DNA of 64,000 bases from Gnetum montanum (GCA_015680685.1 MNCI01022611.1:2445727-2509726); one strand, 5' to 3'; shown: positions 48,830 through 60,929, counted from the first letter of the stretch. Numbers and translations: made by a program. Notes: generated by a model not told the origin, from the sequence alone.

Positions 48830-49705
48830 AATGGTTAACTAGATAAATGACATGTTGATAACATTAAAGTTGGCCTAACAAAAATGTTTAATTAAGTAAT
48901 GAAATAAAAATTCCAGTAGATGGAATTTTAAAAAATGTTAAAATGGGAATGTAGCTACCAAACCATTATACACTGCAACTGTAAAATACAATACAAGTTG
49001 TACTGAAAGGGGAGTATACCTTTTAATCATAAAAATACAAGTTTATGTCAAACCCCATCATGCTGGGCTTTCTAGTAGTATCCACGTTGGATGTGGAGAA
49101 GAAAGAAAAAGAGGGGTAAGATAACCAATCTCACAACTTCTCACACAGCATTGGGGGTGTTTCCCCTTGGCAGGTTTGATGATTATTGTCAAACATTAAG
49201 GCAAAAATTTTGTTTTTTCAAAAGTTTTTTTGGTCTTGGCATGTTGGTGTTACTATGAAATTTTCATAGCATAGGGGCATAAGATTCTTGATGGGACACC
49301 AACATTGACCTTGCTATGAAATTTTCACAGCAAAGAGGTATAAGGTTTTGGATGGGACACTAATGTTGGCCTTGCTAGAAAATTTTCACAGTAGAGGAGG
49401 GTAAGTTTTGGGTGGTTATGGGGAGCAACGCTAGCCTTTGGAACCCACAAAGATAGGTGCAACTTGCAACCACACTAGCCTTGCAATTTCTAGCAACTAC
49501 TATAAAACATTTTCAAATCCCAAATCACCTGCAACCTCCATGCAAGGTTTTGGTGGTAGGAAGATGGATGGAAACATTGGTTTCTATGGTAGAAATAATG
49601 TTGTCAAAAATTAAAAGTCTTTTGCTATAAATTCAAGGTTTCATATTGGTAAAAAAAACATTATCAAAGTGGTAGATAGGATTGAATGCAAAACTTGGGT
49701 GAAGG
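48830..49705 (-). other. Leader of element D between primer site and gag
   Basis: Non-coding leader. It contains a three-unit tandem repeat (about 75 bp, 49245-49400) with 'ctatgaaattttcatagca' palindromes and 'gatgggacaccaacattg' blocks. No reading frame of note. Confidence 0.5.
49245..49400. repeat. Tandem repeat, about 75-bp unit, three units
   Basis: Units begin near 49252, 49313 and 49371 with CTATGAAATTTTCATAG, CTATGAAATTTTCACAG and CTAGAAAATTTTCACAG, each followed by tataaggttttggatgggacac-type sequence. The first is a perfect 17-nt inverted repeat. Confidence 0.7.
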
Positions 49706-49722
49706 CCCTCCTTCTAGCACCA
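49706..49722 (-). other. Primer-binding site of element D
   Basis: TGGTGCTAGAAGGAGGG on the minus strand, differing from A's site by two bases; the LTR starts about 6 nt further right, as in A. Confidence 0.6.
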
Positions 49723-49728
49723 GAAAAC

Positions 49729-51149
49729 TATAGCAACTAGAAAATTTGGTTGCTGGAAACTCAAGGATCCCAAGTAGAATAGCTTTAACCTCAGATCCTA
49801 AAGGCCTCTGAAAATAAGATATAAGGTACCCTGGACATTCTTGCCAATCACCCAAGGACATATAGAATGTAAACAAGGATAACAAAATAAAAATGCAATG
49901 CACATGTGACTTAAAACAAATGCACAAAATGAAAATAAATCTACACTAACTTGCACAACAAACAAAACTATAAATTTTATGATGATGAAAATAAAGAGAG
50001 TTCAGAAATGTGTACAAGGGGTACTTGAGGAAGCAAAGGGTTCACTTCACCAAGGTTTGGAATCTATTGAAGCTAGTAGCCTTGGACATCATAATCAGCT
50101 CCACAATCTAGATGCTCCATAGCTCCCAAAATTGTAAAACCTTGCTATTCTCCTCAACAGATCTGTGACATTGGTGGTTCAAGGGGGGTAAGATGTGTGG
50201 GGATTTTGGACCATAAGGGGAAGCCACACTAGAAGTCTTGATGCCCAGGTTTCTCAATGTTGCCACAAAAGTCTCACACAATCTTGGGGTTTAAACCATG
50301 ATCACAATGACTATGGGTTCCATGCTAAGATTTTCTCCAAAATCCTTGTATTCAATATGAATTTTCAAAGATATTGAATGCCAAATGCTAGAAATCTAAA
50401 AAAAGGTCAAATGTTGCAAAAGTTGGAAACCTTTTTATGGTGTTGAAGCTTGGTTTATACAGGTTTCATGGTCATAAATTTTGCTACAAATTTCTATCCT
50501 AATTACTAACATATTGATGTCACATGGAGGTGTTGCAAGTATATAAATCTAGCATGGTTTCCTTGTATGGTAAGTTTTGATACCCCCAGGGTACCAAAAC
50601 CATTCCATTTACCAAAAATAGTAAATGGGAATTTTACCCATCCTAGCCTTCCAAAAGCAACACTGGGCTTGTAGGAACCACACTAGGGATATGACACCCA
50701 TGCTAGGGGTATGACACCAATGCTAAAGCTACAGGACCAACACTGAGCATGCTGAAGTTCAAGAGCAACACTGGGGATACATGAGCCATGCTAAGGCTGC
50801 AAGAGCCACACTGAGGAGTTAAACCCCCCAACATTGAGCATAGATGAATCCAACATAGCAAAGGTCATACCCCCCCACAAAACCCATGAAATTGCCAATT
50901 TTGATAGTCTAAAAGGCATTTTTGACCCTCTCCAACAACTCCTCCGACCCCCCACCCCAAGCCCAAATATGGACATAATATGACTTTTTTCATCTGGGGA
51001 TTGAGGATTTGACCACTTATGAGGTATTTTTCAGCCCCAAAAGTTAACATATGTGAAATTGCATTTCATGGATTACAATTTTCACATTTTACAATAAGAT
51101 TTTTGGGTTTTATGGGGTGAAAGTTATAATGCCAAAAGGTTACAACATG
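49729..51149 (-). repeat. 5' LTR of element D, right end uncertain
   Basis: Begins just past the primer site. The region holds repeated 'ccacactagggatatgacacccatgctaggg' words (50660-50830), in the style of the D spacer array and the A LTR. The D 3' LTR is outside the window, so the right boundary cannot be fixed; the segment is taken to end where a different LTR-like sequence begins (51150). Confidence 0.4.
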
Positions 51150-51812
51150 TGTTGTCTTGATGGCATTTCAACTAAGACTTCACAAGAAACAATTAGAACA
51201 TGCAGAAGATGCCTTTTCCAAGAGCTCAGTCTTCACAGGAGATATCTCTCATTAGATAAGAAACATTTCTTGAATTGCTGAGATGTCTTAGCTAGAAGGA
51301 GACATATCCCCCATGAAGGAAATGCCTTCCACACTTAAGAGACATCTCTCCTAAAAGTTTTATTTTGATAGAAGATGACCTAAGGAAGTTAGAGATGACT
51401 CGTATAGCTAGGAAAACTTCCAAATTTACCATTTCAAGTTTAGAAGCAACTAAGTGAAGGTGAAAAAAGATGGGAAATAATAGAGGATCTTCAAGATGAG
51501 CTTGGGGAAGGTTTCCAAGGGTTTTTATCTTGCTTGTTTAATAACTATGGTTTGTGTTTCATGCTTGTACCATGGAGGGAGAAGATTTCTTGAACATTCA
51601 TGTATTAATTTTAGAAAAGAATGTAGGAGAGAATATTAAGTGAGTGTAAAGATGTTGTAACTCCAAGGTCAATTATGTTGTATGTTGGTTGATGTATTCT
51701 AGTCTTACGTGTAAGTTGGGATCTCAATCCTAGGTTATGGAAAAGATTCTCCATCAATTGTTTCTTGCATTAGGAACAACCATTATGTGGTTGTAGAGCC
51801 TCATGCTCTACA
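51150..51812 (+). repeat. Possible solo LTR
   Basis: TGTTGTCTTGATGG at 51150 to CTCTACA at 51812, flanked by ACATG (51145-51149) and ACATT (51813-51817), four of five bases alike. The interior contains a 'gtagagcctcatgctctac' hairpin and a T-rich 3' part. No partner LTR is seen in the window. Sequence right of 51812 has a similar style, so the end could lie further on. Confidence 0.3.
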
Positions 51813-52418
51813 ACATTTTTAGAGCATTTTGAAATTATTTTGATTTTTGTAGGTTTTGAAACCATATTGTAATCTTCTCTGTAAATAATTGAAGATAGCT
51901 AGTTTTCTCGTTTCTAGAAAATTAATAGTCTTTTCATAATATCTAGATTTAATATTGGAAGATGATTTAATATTTAAGTGAACCTGCTCCACTATTGTTA
52001 AATCTTAATAAAACAAAACTATCAACTTAGAACATTGGGTCTATTGAAAAAAGGTATGAAATCTTGATGACACAAAGAATTTGAAGTCTATTGAGAAGCT
52101 ATCCATCTTTAATACTGGGCACAACAGTAAGACTATAAAGTTTCTTAGCTATCCTACTTAGTGCATCTATCACCTTGTTACCTTTGCCATGATGATACTA
52201 CACTACGAAATAAGAATCTACCAACTTTATCCATCACATCTATCTCATGTTTAACTATGACTAATACATAATGTATCATAAACTCTTATGATTTGTTGAA
52301 AATATATTTGGTTCACCATATAGATAATGTCTTCAAATCTTAAAAGAAAATATAATGGTACCAAGTTCTAGATCATGATTTAGATATCTAGTCTCATATA
52401 GTCATGGCAGATTGTGGG
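51813..52418. other. AT-rich stretch, nothing recognised
   Basis: No reading frame, repeat or RNA signature that I can support; possibly the tail of an LTR or retroelement leader. Confidence 0.4.
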
Positions 52419-52480
52419 TGCTAGTTTATAGTCGTAGCGAACTATCTATGCCAGTTTATAGTCGTAGTAGACTATGAATG
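52419..52480. repeat. Two units of the 'gctagtttatagtcgtagcgaactat' motif
   Basis: Same motif as 2722-3023 and also located directly after an integrase stop codon (52498-52500). Confidence 0.65.
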
Positions 52481-52497
52481 CTTACTTTGCTTCTACC

Positions 52498-52640
52498 TCA
52501 GATGTAGTATGGCTTCAAGTATAGATGATTTACAGGGTTTTCAAACTCTCTACCATCCATGTCTGCTAGCTTGAAGGCTCCATTTTTGTAGGCTTTTGTG
52601 ACTACAAATGGGCCTTGCCATACCCAACGTAGAGGTACTT
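52498..52640 (-). pseudogene. Element E: C-terminal end of a Tat-type integrase
   Basis: Open minus-strand frame of about 40 codons: WQGPFVVTKAYKNGAFKLAD, then MDGREFENPVNHLYLKPYYI and TGA. It aligns residue by residue with the A integrase end (3061-3190) but has no stop, with the Trp kept. Upstream integrase core is missing: the sequence right of 52650 does not match integrase. So this is a truncated fragment of a third Tat-type element. Confidence 0.8.
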
Positions 52641-52649
52641 GGGAAGCTA

Positions 52650-52944
52650 ACTTAGTTGAGGTTTGAAACTAAGTTAAGCATAACATTTCGCAAGGGGGGA
52701 AAGAAGGGAGAGGGGGTGAGATAATGGAAATCTTACACCTTCTTATTCCAACGTTGGAGAGAGGGGGAATGTTTGAAGATCAAAATGGAAACTTGGTAGT
52801 TTCCAAAGATGGTTTTGGTAGGTTGTCAACTTTTACCAACAAGAAGAAAAAAGTTGTCTTGGTTGGTATGGAAACCAAAATTAGTTTAGTAGCAAAGATT
52901 ATGACAACAAAAATTAAAGGTTTATTAAGGCTTCCACCCTAACT
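52650..52944. other. Unassigned segment between element E and element F
   Basis: GA-rich then AT-rich, with an open plus-strand stretch (52724-52942) of unlikely coding value. Words such as 'ggttttggtaggttgtc' and 'ggaaaccaaaattag' recall the D leader (49.5-49.7 kb), so it may be a piece of a related leader. Confidence 0.35.
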
Positions 52945-53300
52945 TAATAATATCTAGAATTCAAATCAATCTTAAAGAACACATTGACTTCTCTTAACTA
53001 ATCATAGAGGTGGATCAATCCTAGGTAAATAATACTAGTTCCTAACTATCACTTAATTCAACTACCTATAGTAAATACATAACCTTAAACTACCATCTTT
53101 CTTCTTTACAAAGAGCACCAATGCATCCCAAGATAAAACATTTGATTAAATTATGCCTTTGTCTAATAGCTTCTGAATCTGTATCTCAAGCTTTGTCAAC
53201 TTCACTAAAGATATGCTATGAAGTACCTTAGAGATTGGTTATGTTCTAGGTTTAAGTATAATCTCACACTTAATCTCTCTGTGTGGGGTATTGTAGGTAG
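52945..53300 (-). pseudogene. Element F reverse transcriptase, N-terminal fragment
   Basis: Minus strand: HREIKCEIILKPRT near 53280, KVLHSISLVKLTKLEIQIQK, LLDKGII, then SWDALVLFVKKKDGSLRLCI (53150-53090), a broken YR.LN block, and a decayed KI(D).F segment before the junction at 52945. It corresponds to the fingers and palm start of a chromovirus RT; the catalytic YVDD part is absent. Confidence 0.75.
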
Positions 53301-53469
53301 TTCTTTCTTAAATATATCCAAGAACTTCTAAATCACTAAAATGTTATTTATCTCCTTCATAAGCTCTTCATGCACTAAGATCAAGTATCAACTATGACCA
53401 TGCTTATAATTAACTATTGAACTTTCTTAGTTGTTACCAAATTAATCTTAATTGGCTTCATACTTATTT

Positions 53470-53800
53470 GGATTGTAATCTCTTTTTAATGTAAGAATAT
53501 TAGTCTTATAATCTAACCATTCATCAGTTCTACTCAACTACTCCATCATAAGCATTACATCTTACTCTTCAAGACTCATCATCATCAAATCACTATACCA
53601 TCTATTACATTATATCACCACTTCTATTATAAGTAACATTTATAAAACTACCACACCAATAGAATGGGTTATCTAAATTATCATAAAAGAATATGTAGTT
53701 GAGATCTCAAGATGCAAGTGGGTCACAACTCTAGAATCCACAAAATAATGACTAGCATCAAAGTTAAAAAAGATTAAGAAATAAAAACAACCAATGTAAC
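53470..53800 (-). pseudogene. Element F protease remnant
   Basis: Minus strand: ASHYFVDSRVVTHLHLEIST (near 53750-53690) resembles the segment just after the DSGA active site of chromovirus proteases; later MMEXLSRTDEWLDYKTNIL (near 53540-53480) matches their GM.WL....D.....L end. The catalytic Asp region is eroded. Confidence 0.55.
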
Positions 53801-53869
53801 CTATGGTATCCATAATATTGTTGGTTTATTCATCCAATGGTTGATCGGTTAGAGAATAAACTCTACCCT

Positions 53870-54780
53870 TGTAACCTGCATCTTTATCCAAAGAGTACTT
53901 GTTGCATTCACTATCTATTCCATCAAACTAATTCTTACCCATCTTGTTAGGATACTTCCAATGCCTATACCCTTGTATTTCATACTTACAATAGTTTGGA
54001 CACTGAATCCTAAAATATAAAATTTGTTGTAAGCAAAGCATGTGGGGTAAGATCTCTTGGAATGTCCAACAAAGAGTTTCATGGTTGTTTCTTTCTCCTA
54101 AAGTTATTACCTACATAAAGCTACCTTCTTTAAACATGGGATAAGGTATTCTTTTAAGATAATCCAACTTCTTCTTCTTACTCAGTCCTATACTTCTCAC
54201 TATAGCCAATGCCTTAATAACAGCTGCACCATACTCAAGTCAAACTAAGAGGAACCAAACCTACATAGATAGGTTCAATCAATAGATAAATAAAGTAGTC
54301 ATTCATATCTTTCTTATCATCCTATAAATGAAGATTAAACTATACTAATTAAAGAAAATTGGCATCATACACTGAAATATTAAGATCTCCTTGCTCTAGG
54401 TTGGATAGTTTCTTGGCCTTGGTCCTCTTGAATTTCTTAGATACCTAGATAACTTTCAAGGCTTTGACAAAGTTAGTCTACTCTATTTGCCTTTGCATCC
54501 AAACTCTAGTAACCTTGGTTATTTGCCACTAGTAATTGGTCACACTCGTTAATTGATGAGTAGCTAGTTGACTTTGTTACACTGAAGGATAACCCATAAG
54601 TTGAAATGTTTCTTCCACCTCATGTAACCACTTCAAAGTAGCTATAGGGTCCTTTGAACCATTAAAATATGAGGGTTTCAGCCTTCTAAATTACTCTATA
54701 AGTACTTGCTTAATGGATCTCCTACTACTAGTGTTGAAGTTTTTAGGTTGAAACTATCCATTGTTTCCAACATTAGACTA
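53870..54780 (-). pseudogene. Element F gag, decayed
   Basis: Minus strand near 54690-54590: RRLKPSYFNGSKDPIATLKW followed by LHEVEETFQLMGYP, the Gag core of chromoviruses. A decayed zinc knuckle is near 53990-53940 (CKYEIQGYRHWKYPN). Stops throughout. Confidence 0.65.
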
Positions 54781-54928
54781 GTTCTAACTCCTTAAATAAG
54801 TTAACAACTTCCTCAACACATCATTTTAAGAGACTTACCCATGGGATTGATCATGATTTTTTCTACTTAGGGTCTTTAACATTCTTCTTGGTGACATCTA
54901 TACCACAACTCTAGGAATACTTGTCAAA

Positions 54929-54946
54929 CCTTTAGCTTTAATACCA
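54929..54946 (-). other. Primer-binding site of element F
   Basis: TGGTATTAAAGCTAAAGG on the minus strand; TGGTAT(C)A(G)AGC is the common initiator-Met site, here with transitions. Confidence 0.5.
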
Positions 54947-54954
54947 ACTTATAA

Positions 54955-56359
54955 TGCCTCACTAACCAGGCTTAGGCTAGTAAAGTATTACTTATATAAT
55001 TATTTAAAATGTGGAAAATTCTTCAAATGCTACATAATAAAATTGAATTGATGCAAAAACATTATGATAGAAAAAGAAATAGGAATCCATAAAATAGATT
55101 CATTAGGGAAAGAAAGGAATATAATAAAATATAAAACATGTCAAGACTGACAATATCATCATATATTCCAAACCTAACCTATACATCAAGGAAAATAGAA
55201 CGAATTCAAACTATCTAAGCCAAAACTTAATAATTATAGTAGGAACAAAATATAACTAAGATGCTACAAAAATAATTTGCAAATATGAAACTAATATCAA
55301 ATAGAAAAATACATTTGGTATCAACATTGCATAACTACCAAATATAACTACAAGATAAGATTCACAACATAACAAAATACAAATAAAAGTTGGCGTACAT
55401 CAAAGATAGGCAAGATAAAATACCTATGCAACATCCTAACACCACAATCTAGCTAAACATTATAGCATAAAATTAAACTTAAACTATAACCATAATGTCA
55501 AACAAGATTCTAAATCATAAAATTAGTCATTAGTTGTCTCTTCTAAATCCTCCTTATATAAGCTAACATTATCACTTGAAAATTACATAAAACTAAGGAA
55601 ATAAATTCTAAGATTTAGTAGCATAAGTAAACTAACATAAATAATCCCCGATGGATTTGATTGAAGGCATCAAATAGTTGGACAATTCTACACATGAATA
55701 TTTGTAAACATAAGTTAGCAAAATAAGTACAAAAAAAAACAAGAAGAAACAACTAATGATGATAATAAAAAATTAACAAATTAATAAATATTGATTGCAA
55801 CTCCACCAATGCCCACATAACCCAACAAAAAAACAAACAAATAAAATGTAGTTATCTTGATATGCTTTACGCTATAAGTACCAACTCATCACCATGGTAT
55901 GCTTCATACTATGATCACTACAAATAGATGATCCTTACCATTCATTGTGTAAGAATCTAGGTCACCATCATGATATGCTTCATGTTATTATCATTGTAAA
56001 ATAGTATAAAAGATTGGCTAAACTAATTATGAGTTCAAATAACTAACTACCAAATCCAATCAAATGAACAAACTCCCTAGGTGGTTGGAAGATGAACCTA
56101 ATGCATAGTCAAATGGTTGATGAGTCTAAAACTCATATTTTTTCAAGTAAATAATAATTTGATGATTTTTTCCAAAAGATTCACAAATCCAAAATGAGAG
56201 GTTTCAAGGCAACAAACTAAGGAATTTTATAAAACTAATAAATCTAAAGTGTCAAATTAAGCTAAGATCGAAGTATGAGATCAAATAAATCCTAATAAGA
56301 TATTAAAATATTTTGAAATAGGGAACCTAAGTTACTTGTAATCATTTTAGGTTATTACA
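54955..56359 (-). repeat. 5' LTR of element F
   Basis: About 1.4 kb between the primer site and TG at 56359-56358 (minus-strand start TGTAATAACCTAAAATG). The other end reads TAGTGAGGCA. The partner LTR is absent; the target duplication cannot be tested. Confidence 0.6.
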
Positions 56360-56600
56360 GCTACTAATATGTTACTAGTTATCATTCCTTAGTGTTTCAA
56401 GCATTTTGGTAGCCCTAAAATGATGTTTTTGGCTATTTTCATAATTTTTCATTACCCAAGGACTAGGAGTTACCAAATAAAAGTTGCTTGATTTTTCATG
56501 CCACATCTAAAAATGATGTCATCTGTCTATCATGGCCAAGTTATAACACAATGAGAAAGGATCCTTGGGGCTTGCACTATGATCCTTGGAGCCACATCTA
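56360..56600. other. Unassigned gap between element F LTR and element G integrase
   Basis: 240 bp of AT-rich sequence without recognised features. Confidence 0.35.
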
Positions 56601-57320
56601 AATTTTTCTATTATTTCTTCTTAATCACATCATTACTTGATTTGGTATCACCCTTCAATTGTAACTAATAATGATCCTCAATTCAAGAATAAAAATATAG
56701 GAAACTTTTGTAATCAATACCAAATCATTCAATCATTTTCATCTCTCTATTATCTTTAATCTAATGGTCAATATGAATCTACCAACAAGACTCTCATCTA
56801 TTTCCTCTAGACCATGGTTGATTATTCCCAATGTAACTAGCACACACATCTTTCTCATATCCTTTGGTTTACTACACTCCATTTTGTACAACCAATGGTA
56901 AATCCCCATTCTTATTAATCTATGAATCAAAAGCCATGCTACCTATCAAACTACAAGTTCAATCTCTCCATATTGCCTTATATAATTGGTTGTCTAATGA
57001 AGATAACAATAAGCTACAATGCATAGAGCTCGATACTTTTCAAGAGATGAGATAAGAGACTCTTCAAAATATTGAAGAACATCAAGAATCAAGGCAACAT
57101 CAACATTCTAAGCATATTAAACTTAGAGAAATTCCTAAATATGATCTAGTTTTCTATCATTTCTCAAACTCTAAAGACATCAAGTTCTCTTCTATTTGGT
57201 AGGGACCTTTCCTAGTGCTCCAATGTATCAGAAATATCATCTATAATCTTTTATATCTAGAAGATAATCAATTTTCAAATCCTATTAATAAAGCTTATTT
57301 GAAGCACTACTTCATATAGT
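56600..57320 (+). pseudogene. Element G integrase, C-terminal two thirds, decayed
   Basis: Reads NHIIT and, after one frameshift, IVTNNDPQFKNKN (second catalytic Asp now Asn), FSSLYYL, NGQYESTNKTLIYF with the catalytic Glu retained (near 56770-56800), then LIYESKAMLPIKLQVQSLHI, LSNEDNNKLQCIELDTFQEM and, at the end, GPFLV, INFQ and INKAYLKHYFI stop. This is the Tat-type integrase plan. Stops occur at former Gln and Trp codons. Confidence 0.8.
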
Positions 57321-57339
57321 CACAATCATACCAACAACA

Positions 57340-58620
57340 TCATCTTCAATTATCTAGATTTATTCTAATCCTTATGCTATCTCTATCTGTGTCTTCATCA
57401 CATGTAGATATGCATTTTTTCTTCCTCTCTTATTATTCATCTCTCTCTATATATATCTGTATTCTATCATTGTTCTTTTATTATTTCTCTATTTATTATT
57501 TCATCTATATTTTCCTATCTCTATCTATTTGTAATTTTTTTCCATTTCTTCTATAGTAAATCGATAGTAAGGATTTTTCAAGTGATCTACCTCATACAAA
57601 GATCTATGAGAGTTTTATTTTTTATTCTTTATGTGAGAATGTGTTGAAAATTAAGTTAGACAAGGAGAAATTTATCATTTTATCAATTCATCATCAACTA
57701 TTTTATCAACATCATTTAGCATTAGTGCATGCAATATAGTCATATTCTACTTTTATGACATAGCACCTAATTTTAGTATATAGGTAATGTCCCTTATTTT
57801 TTTTCTTAATTTTATCAATTTCTCTATTTTCATTATCTCTATCATTTCTACTATCTCTCTATCTCTTCCTCTCTTCTATATCATTCTTTTCCCATTCTTC
57901 TCTTGTGCTCATGTACATTAGTGAGATTTGAATAAATCTATGCTACTTCAATGAGGGTATATTGAAAGTGTACAAAGGATGTATGCACTCTATTATATTT
58001 TGAATGTTAAAAGGGAGTAATTAGTATGCTAAGGAATTTAGTTATGTCCTACTTCTATGCCTTAATACTCTATTGTAGATGTATTATTAATGTTCCTTAC
58101 ATTCTCCTCTTTTCTATGCTTTGTTATCCCATTTTTCTTTTTCTTTTTATTTTTTTCTTTAATTTATGCTTTCTTCTCTTTCCATTTTTTTTCTACTTCA
58201 TCTCTCTCTCTATATATATACCTAGTCTCCTACCTCTATTTTTAGCACATTAGTAAGGATATTGAAGGCATGATAAGAGTTTAAGTGGAATAGGATAAGT
58301 TATTCATCTATAGCATCCTTTTTGTCATCCTGTGTAAGATTTAGTCATGTCTCATTTCAATGGCATAGCACCATCCTCACAAAAGGGTTATCAATAATAT
58401 CTTAACATTCTCTTCCATCTCCCATGTCTTTTATCCCTTTATGTAGGTACTTTATCAACTATCATATATCAGCTAGTATCATTTCATCATCTTCAAATAT
58501 CATCAATATTATTACCAATTATCTTTATGTTATCAATAGCATATATTCTCAACATTATTAGCATCATCACTATTATCACTTCTCTTCTTGATGAATCCCC
58601 CCTCAATCAATCAGTAGTAT
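57340..58620. repeat. CT-rich spacer of element G with three decayed tandem units of about 330 bp
   Basis: Landmarks recur at about 57566, 57926 and 58250 (tagtaaggat-type), each followed about 150 bp later by 'gtcatgtcYtacttctatggcatagcacc' (57737, 58042, 58343) and preceded by a CTCTCTATCTCT-rich stretch (57390-57530, 57830-57880, 58200-58230). A 3' spacer satellite, as in A but of unrelated sequence. Confidence 0.6.
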
Positions 58621-58634
58621 CCATAAAGAGAAGG

Positions 58635-59800
58635 TGATGTTATACCCACTTTTTCATTTTATTTTATTTTTTAGTCATGAAGAAATCTAGAATTTTTTCA
58701 TCATCTACTTCATTTAGTTTAATCCTTTTTTCATATATTCAAGGGAATTTCTAACTTTCTTTAGTCACTCTTCATTAGTCTACCTCAATCCTAATGCCAT
58801 TAGTGACATTCCACATTAATCTCTATGTTACTACCAACATCAGCATCATCATTTCTACTAGTTTTCATTAGGTGACGTTAGTAGTTATGCTCAATGTTAA
58901 TAGCGATGCATAATGTCAACATTAGCATTAGCATTAGCCAACTAATGATATCATTACTAACATCAACATTTTTCTCAATATCATTATCAATTCATGAAAC
59001 CCGAGGCATACCTTTGATCTATAAATACCTAACCTCGATCCTCATTTTGCATCTTTTGAAAAATTAAAGACCCTTTGCATCCAAAGAAAGATCTAGTACT
59101 TCTTAAGCCCTTGCATCACCTAATTCCCTTTCCAACATCATTCCATCCTCTCTTGAATAACTGACACTAGTAAAAAGTCTAATTTATCAACATGTTCATC
59201 CACCATGTAGATTCTATTCCAAGTTGTGCATCCTTGGTAGCTCTAACCTATTGATGTCCCATCACGTGTAGTAACGTCACTGATAATTCTCTATGTCAAC
59301 ATTCTTGTAATCATCTAGCAACTTTTGGAAGCCTCTCTAAAGGCAACAAAATTAGTCATAGAAGTGGCGTAGGGCTTTGCAACCTCATTTCTTCTTGACA
59401 TTAGTCCAATTTGCAATTTCTCTTCCCTCTCTATTATCTAGGTTTCCGAAGTAGGATATTTTAATTTTCTTAAATTTGGTATTTTCTTTCCCCATTTGAA
59501 TGTTTCTGCTTTCTTGTATCTCTATTCCCATTCCCTTAACACTATTGTAATCTTTGAAAAGTTTGTTTAACATTTGATTAACACGAAGCATTCTCTCTTT
59601 CTCCCCTAAGCAATTTACTTATCTCTTCTCATTACTAGCATCACTTCTTTTATTTTCATTACATATGAAGTCATTATCATCTCAATAGCATTTCATCTAT
59701 TTCATTTATGATTAGTTTATCTCATTCTATCTCGCATCAAGCATTGCAAGTCTATATTTGATGTTGACAAGTGGAGTATCAATCTATTAGCATTCCCAAT
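58635..59800 (+). repeat. 3' LTR of element G, right end uncertain
   Basis: Starts TGATGTTATACCC directly after the purine tract ATAAAGAGAAGG. It contains TATAAATA at 59020-59027, followed by a CT-rich leader. No second copy in the window. Confidence 0.5.
59020..59027 (+). promoter_or_regulatory. TATA box of the element G LTR
   Basis: TATAAATA about 385 bp into the LTR, in 'gatcTATAAATAcctaacctc', matching the usual place of an LTR promoter. Confidence 0.5.
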
Positions 59801-60456
59801 TGTTGGCAAGAGCATTATCAAATTGTTTACAACCACAAGGTAATCTCCCTAATGAGTACAAGTGTTAACTAAATTTTTTCACATAACAATTCCCTCACAA
59901 TAGCAAAATTCTCTTTATATCATCCAATTATAAGAAAGATTATAACATTCTTTCGCTTCATCACAAAGTGGTAAAAAGGTTGCAAAATTTTATCTTTACC
60001 AACTAACTGAAAGCACATTGTGATAGTTAATCATCATCTTTAGATATAGAAATAATTGAAAAAGATTGTTCACCATCTAGATGAAAGAAAAAACTTATAG
60101 CCAACCATTATTATGCTAGATATAAAAATGATTATAGTCTTCTTCAATTCATGAATTATTTTTCAAAAAAAGAAAAGGAAATGTTAAGAAAGAGAAAGAT
60201 AAAATTTTAGAAGAAGAAGAAATCATGTCAAGATGATTTTTTTAAGGTATTAGTAAAGGATCCTTCAATCAACTTTTAATGAACTCCATCAATAACTTCC
60301 CCCATTAAAATATCATCAAAAATCAAACTTCATAATGTTCACCTAGTTTCTTTTATGTTGAAAAGTAAGTTTTCAACATAAATGAAAAGTAAATCTATTG
60401 ATCAAAATGTTCAAGATCGCAATTAAACAAAAGAAATAGAAAGTCTAGAAAGTACA
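59801..60456. other. AT-rich stretch, nothing recognised
   Basis: No reading frame or repeat except a small perfect hairpin, tgttgaaaa/ttttcaaca, at about 60356-60378. Confidence 0.4.
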
Positions 60457-60820
60457 AGGACCTAATGATAAAAGAATTAAATGGTGTAAAAGTTCAAAAT
60501 CATGAACATTTATAGCAACAAGATGAGAACAAATTAAATCCCAATATTATCATGTATCTTTAATTATCATTGATAATATCAGTTATCTTTAATCCATTTA
60601 TTTTATTATATGTGCAATATAATACCTTTTATCTCTCAAGGACCCAATGATAAAAGAATCAAATGGTGCAAAAGTTCAAATCAAGAGCAACAAAAGCAGC
60701 AAGATAGGGACAAATTAAAACCTAATATTATCATGTATCTTTAATTATCATTGATAGTATCAATTATGTTTAATCCATTTATTTTATTATATGTGCAATA
60801 TAGTAGCTTTTATCTCTCTT
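60457..60820. repeat. Tandem duplication, two units of about 180 bp
   Basis: Unit 1 (about 60457-60636) and unit 2 (about 60637-60820) share long blocks, for example 'attatcatgtatctttaatt' and 'ccatttattttattatatgt', with scattered substitutions and a short indel. Confidence 0.85.
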
Positions 60821-60929
60821 AGCTATTTAAACTAAAACTGAAATTTTTTATTTGCATCTACTGAAACCCCTTGGATCTATCAGACCAATTTCAAAATTAT
60901 TTTTCTAGATTTTTTTAAAAATATGTAAC

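Larger units (their letters stand above)
18352..51149 (-). mobile_element. Element D: Tat/Ogre-like retrotransposon, host of elements A and C
   Basis: Pieces of one minus-strand element are found on both sides of two insertions. Right of A is the segment preceding RT (18352-18640). The antisense gene lies at 21805-27016 and the last codons of gag-pro at 27842-27934. C then intervenes (27940-45339), followed by protease (45400-45900), gag (46540-48829), leader, primer site (49706-49722) and a 5' LTR. RT, RNase H, integrase and 3' LTR must lie left of the window. The order, the primer site and the antisense gene are those of A, so A jumped into a relative. The right LTR end is not resolved; 51149 is the start of a possible solo LTR. 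Confidence 0.75.
52945..56359 (-). mobile_element. Element F: chromovirus-type Ty3/gypsy fragment with 5' LTR
   Basis: Minus-strand order: LTR (54955-56359, starting TGTAATAACC on its strand), primer site resembling the initiator-Met type, gag, protease and the N-terminal part of RT, then abrupt end at about 52945. The TGTAATAACC LTR start, Met-type primer site and RT block sequence are those of chromoviruses. Heavily decayed. It lies next to element G, whose integrase is missing its front half at the same place. Confidence 0.75.
56600..59800 (+). mobile_element. Element G: 3' half of a Tat-type element (integrase, 3' spacer, 3' LTR)
   Basis: Plus-strand integrase from its second catalytic block to the stop at 57320, then a CT-rich spacer with three tandem units, a polypurine tract (58623-58634) and an LTR starting TGATGTTATACCC at 58635. 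Everything upstream is missing; F occupies that side. The right end of the LTR is not determined, about 59.8 kb is a guess from change of sequence character. Confidence 0.65.
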
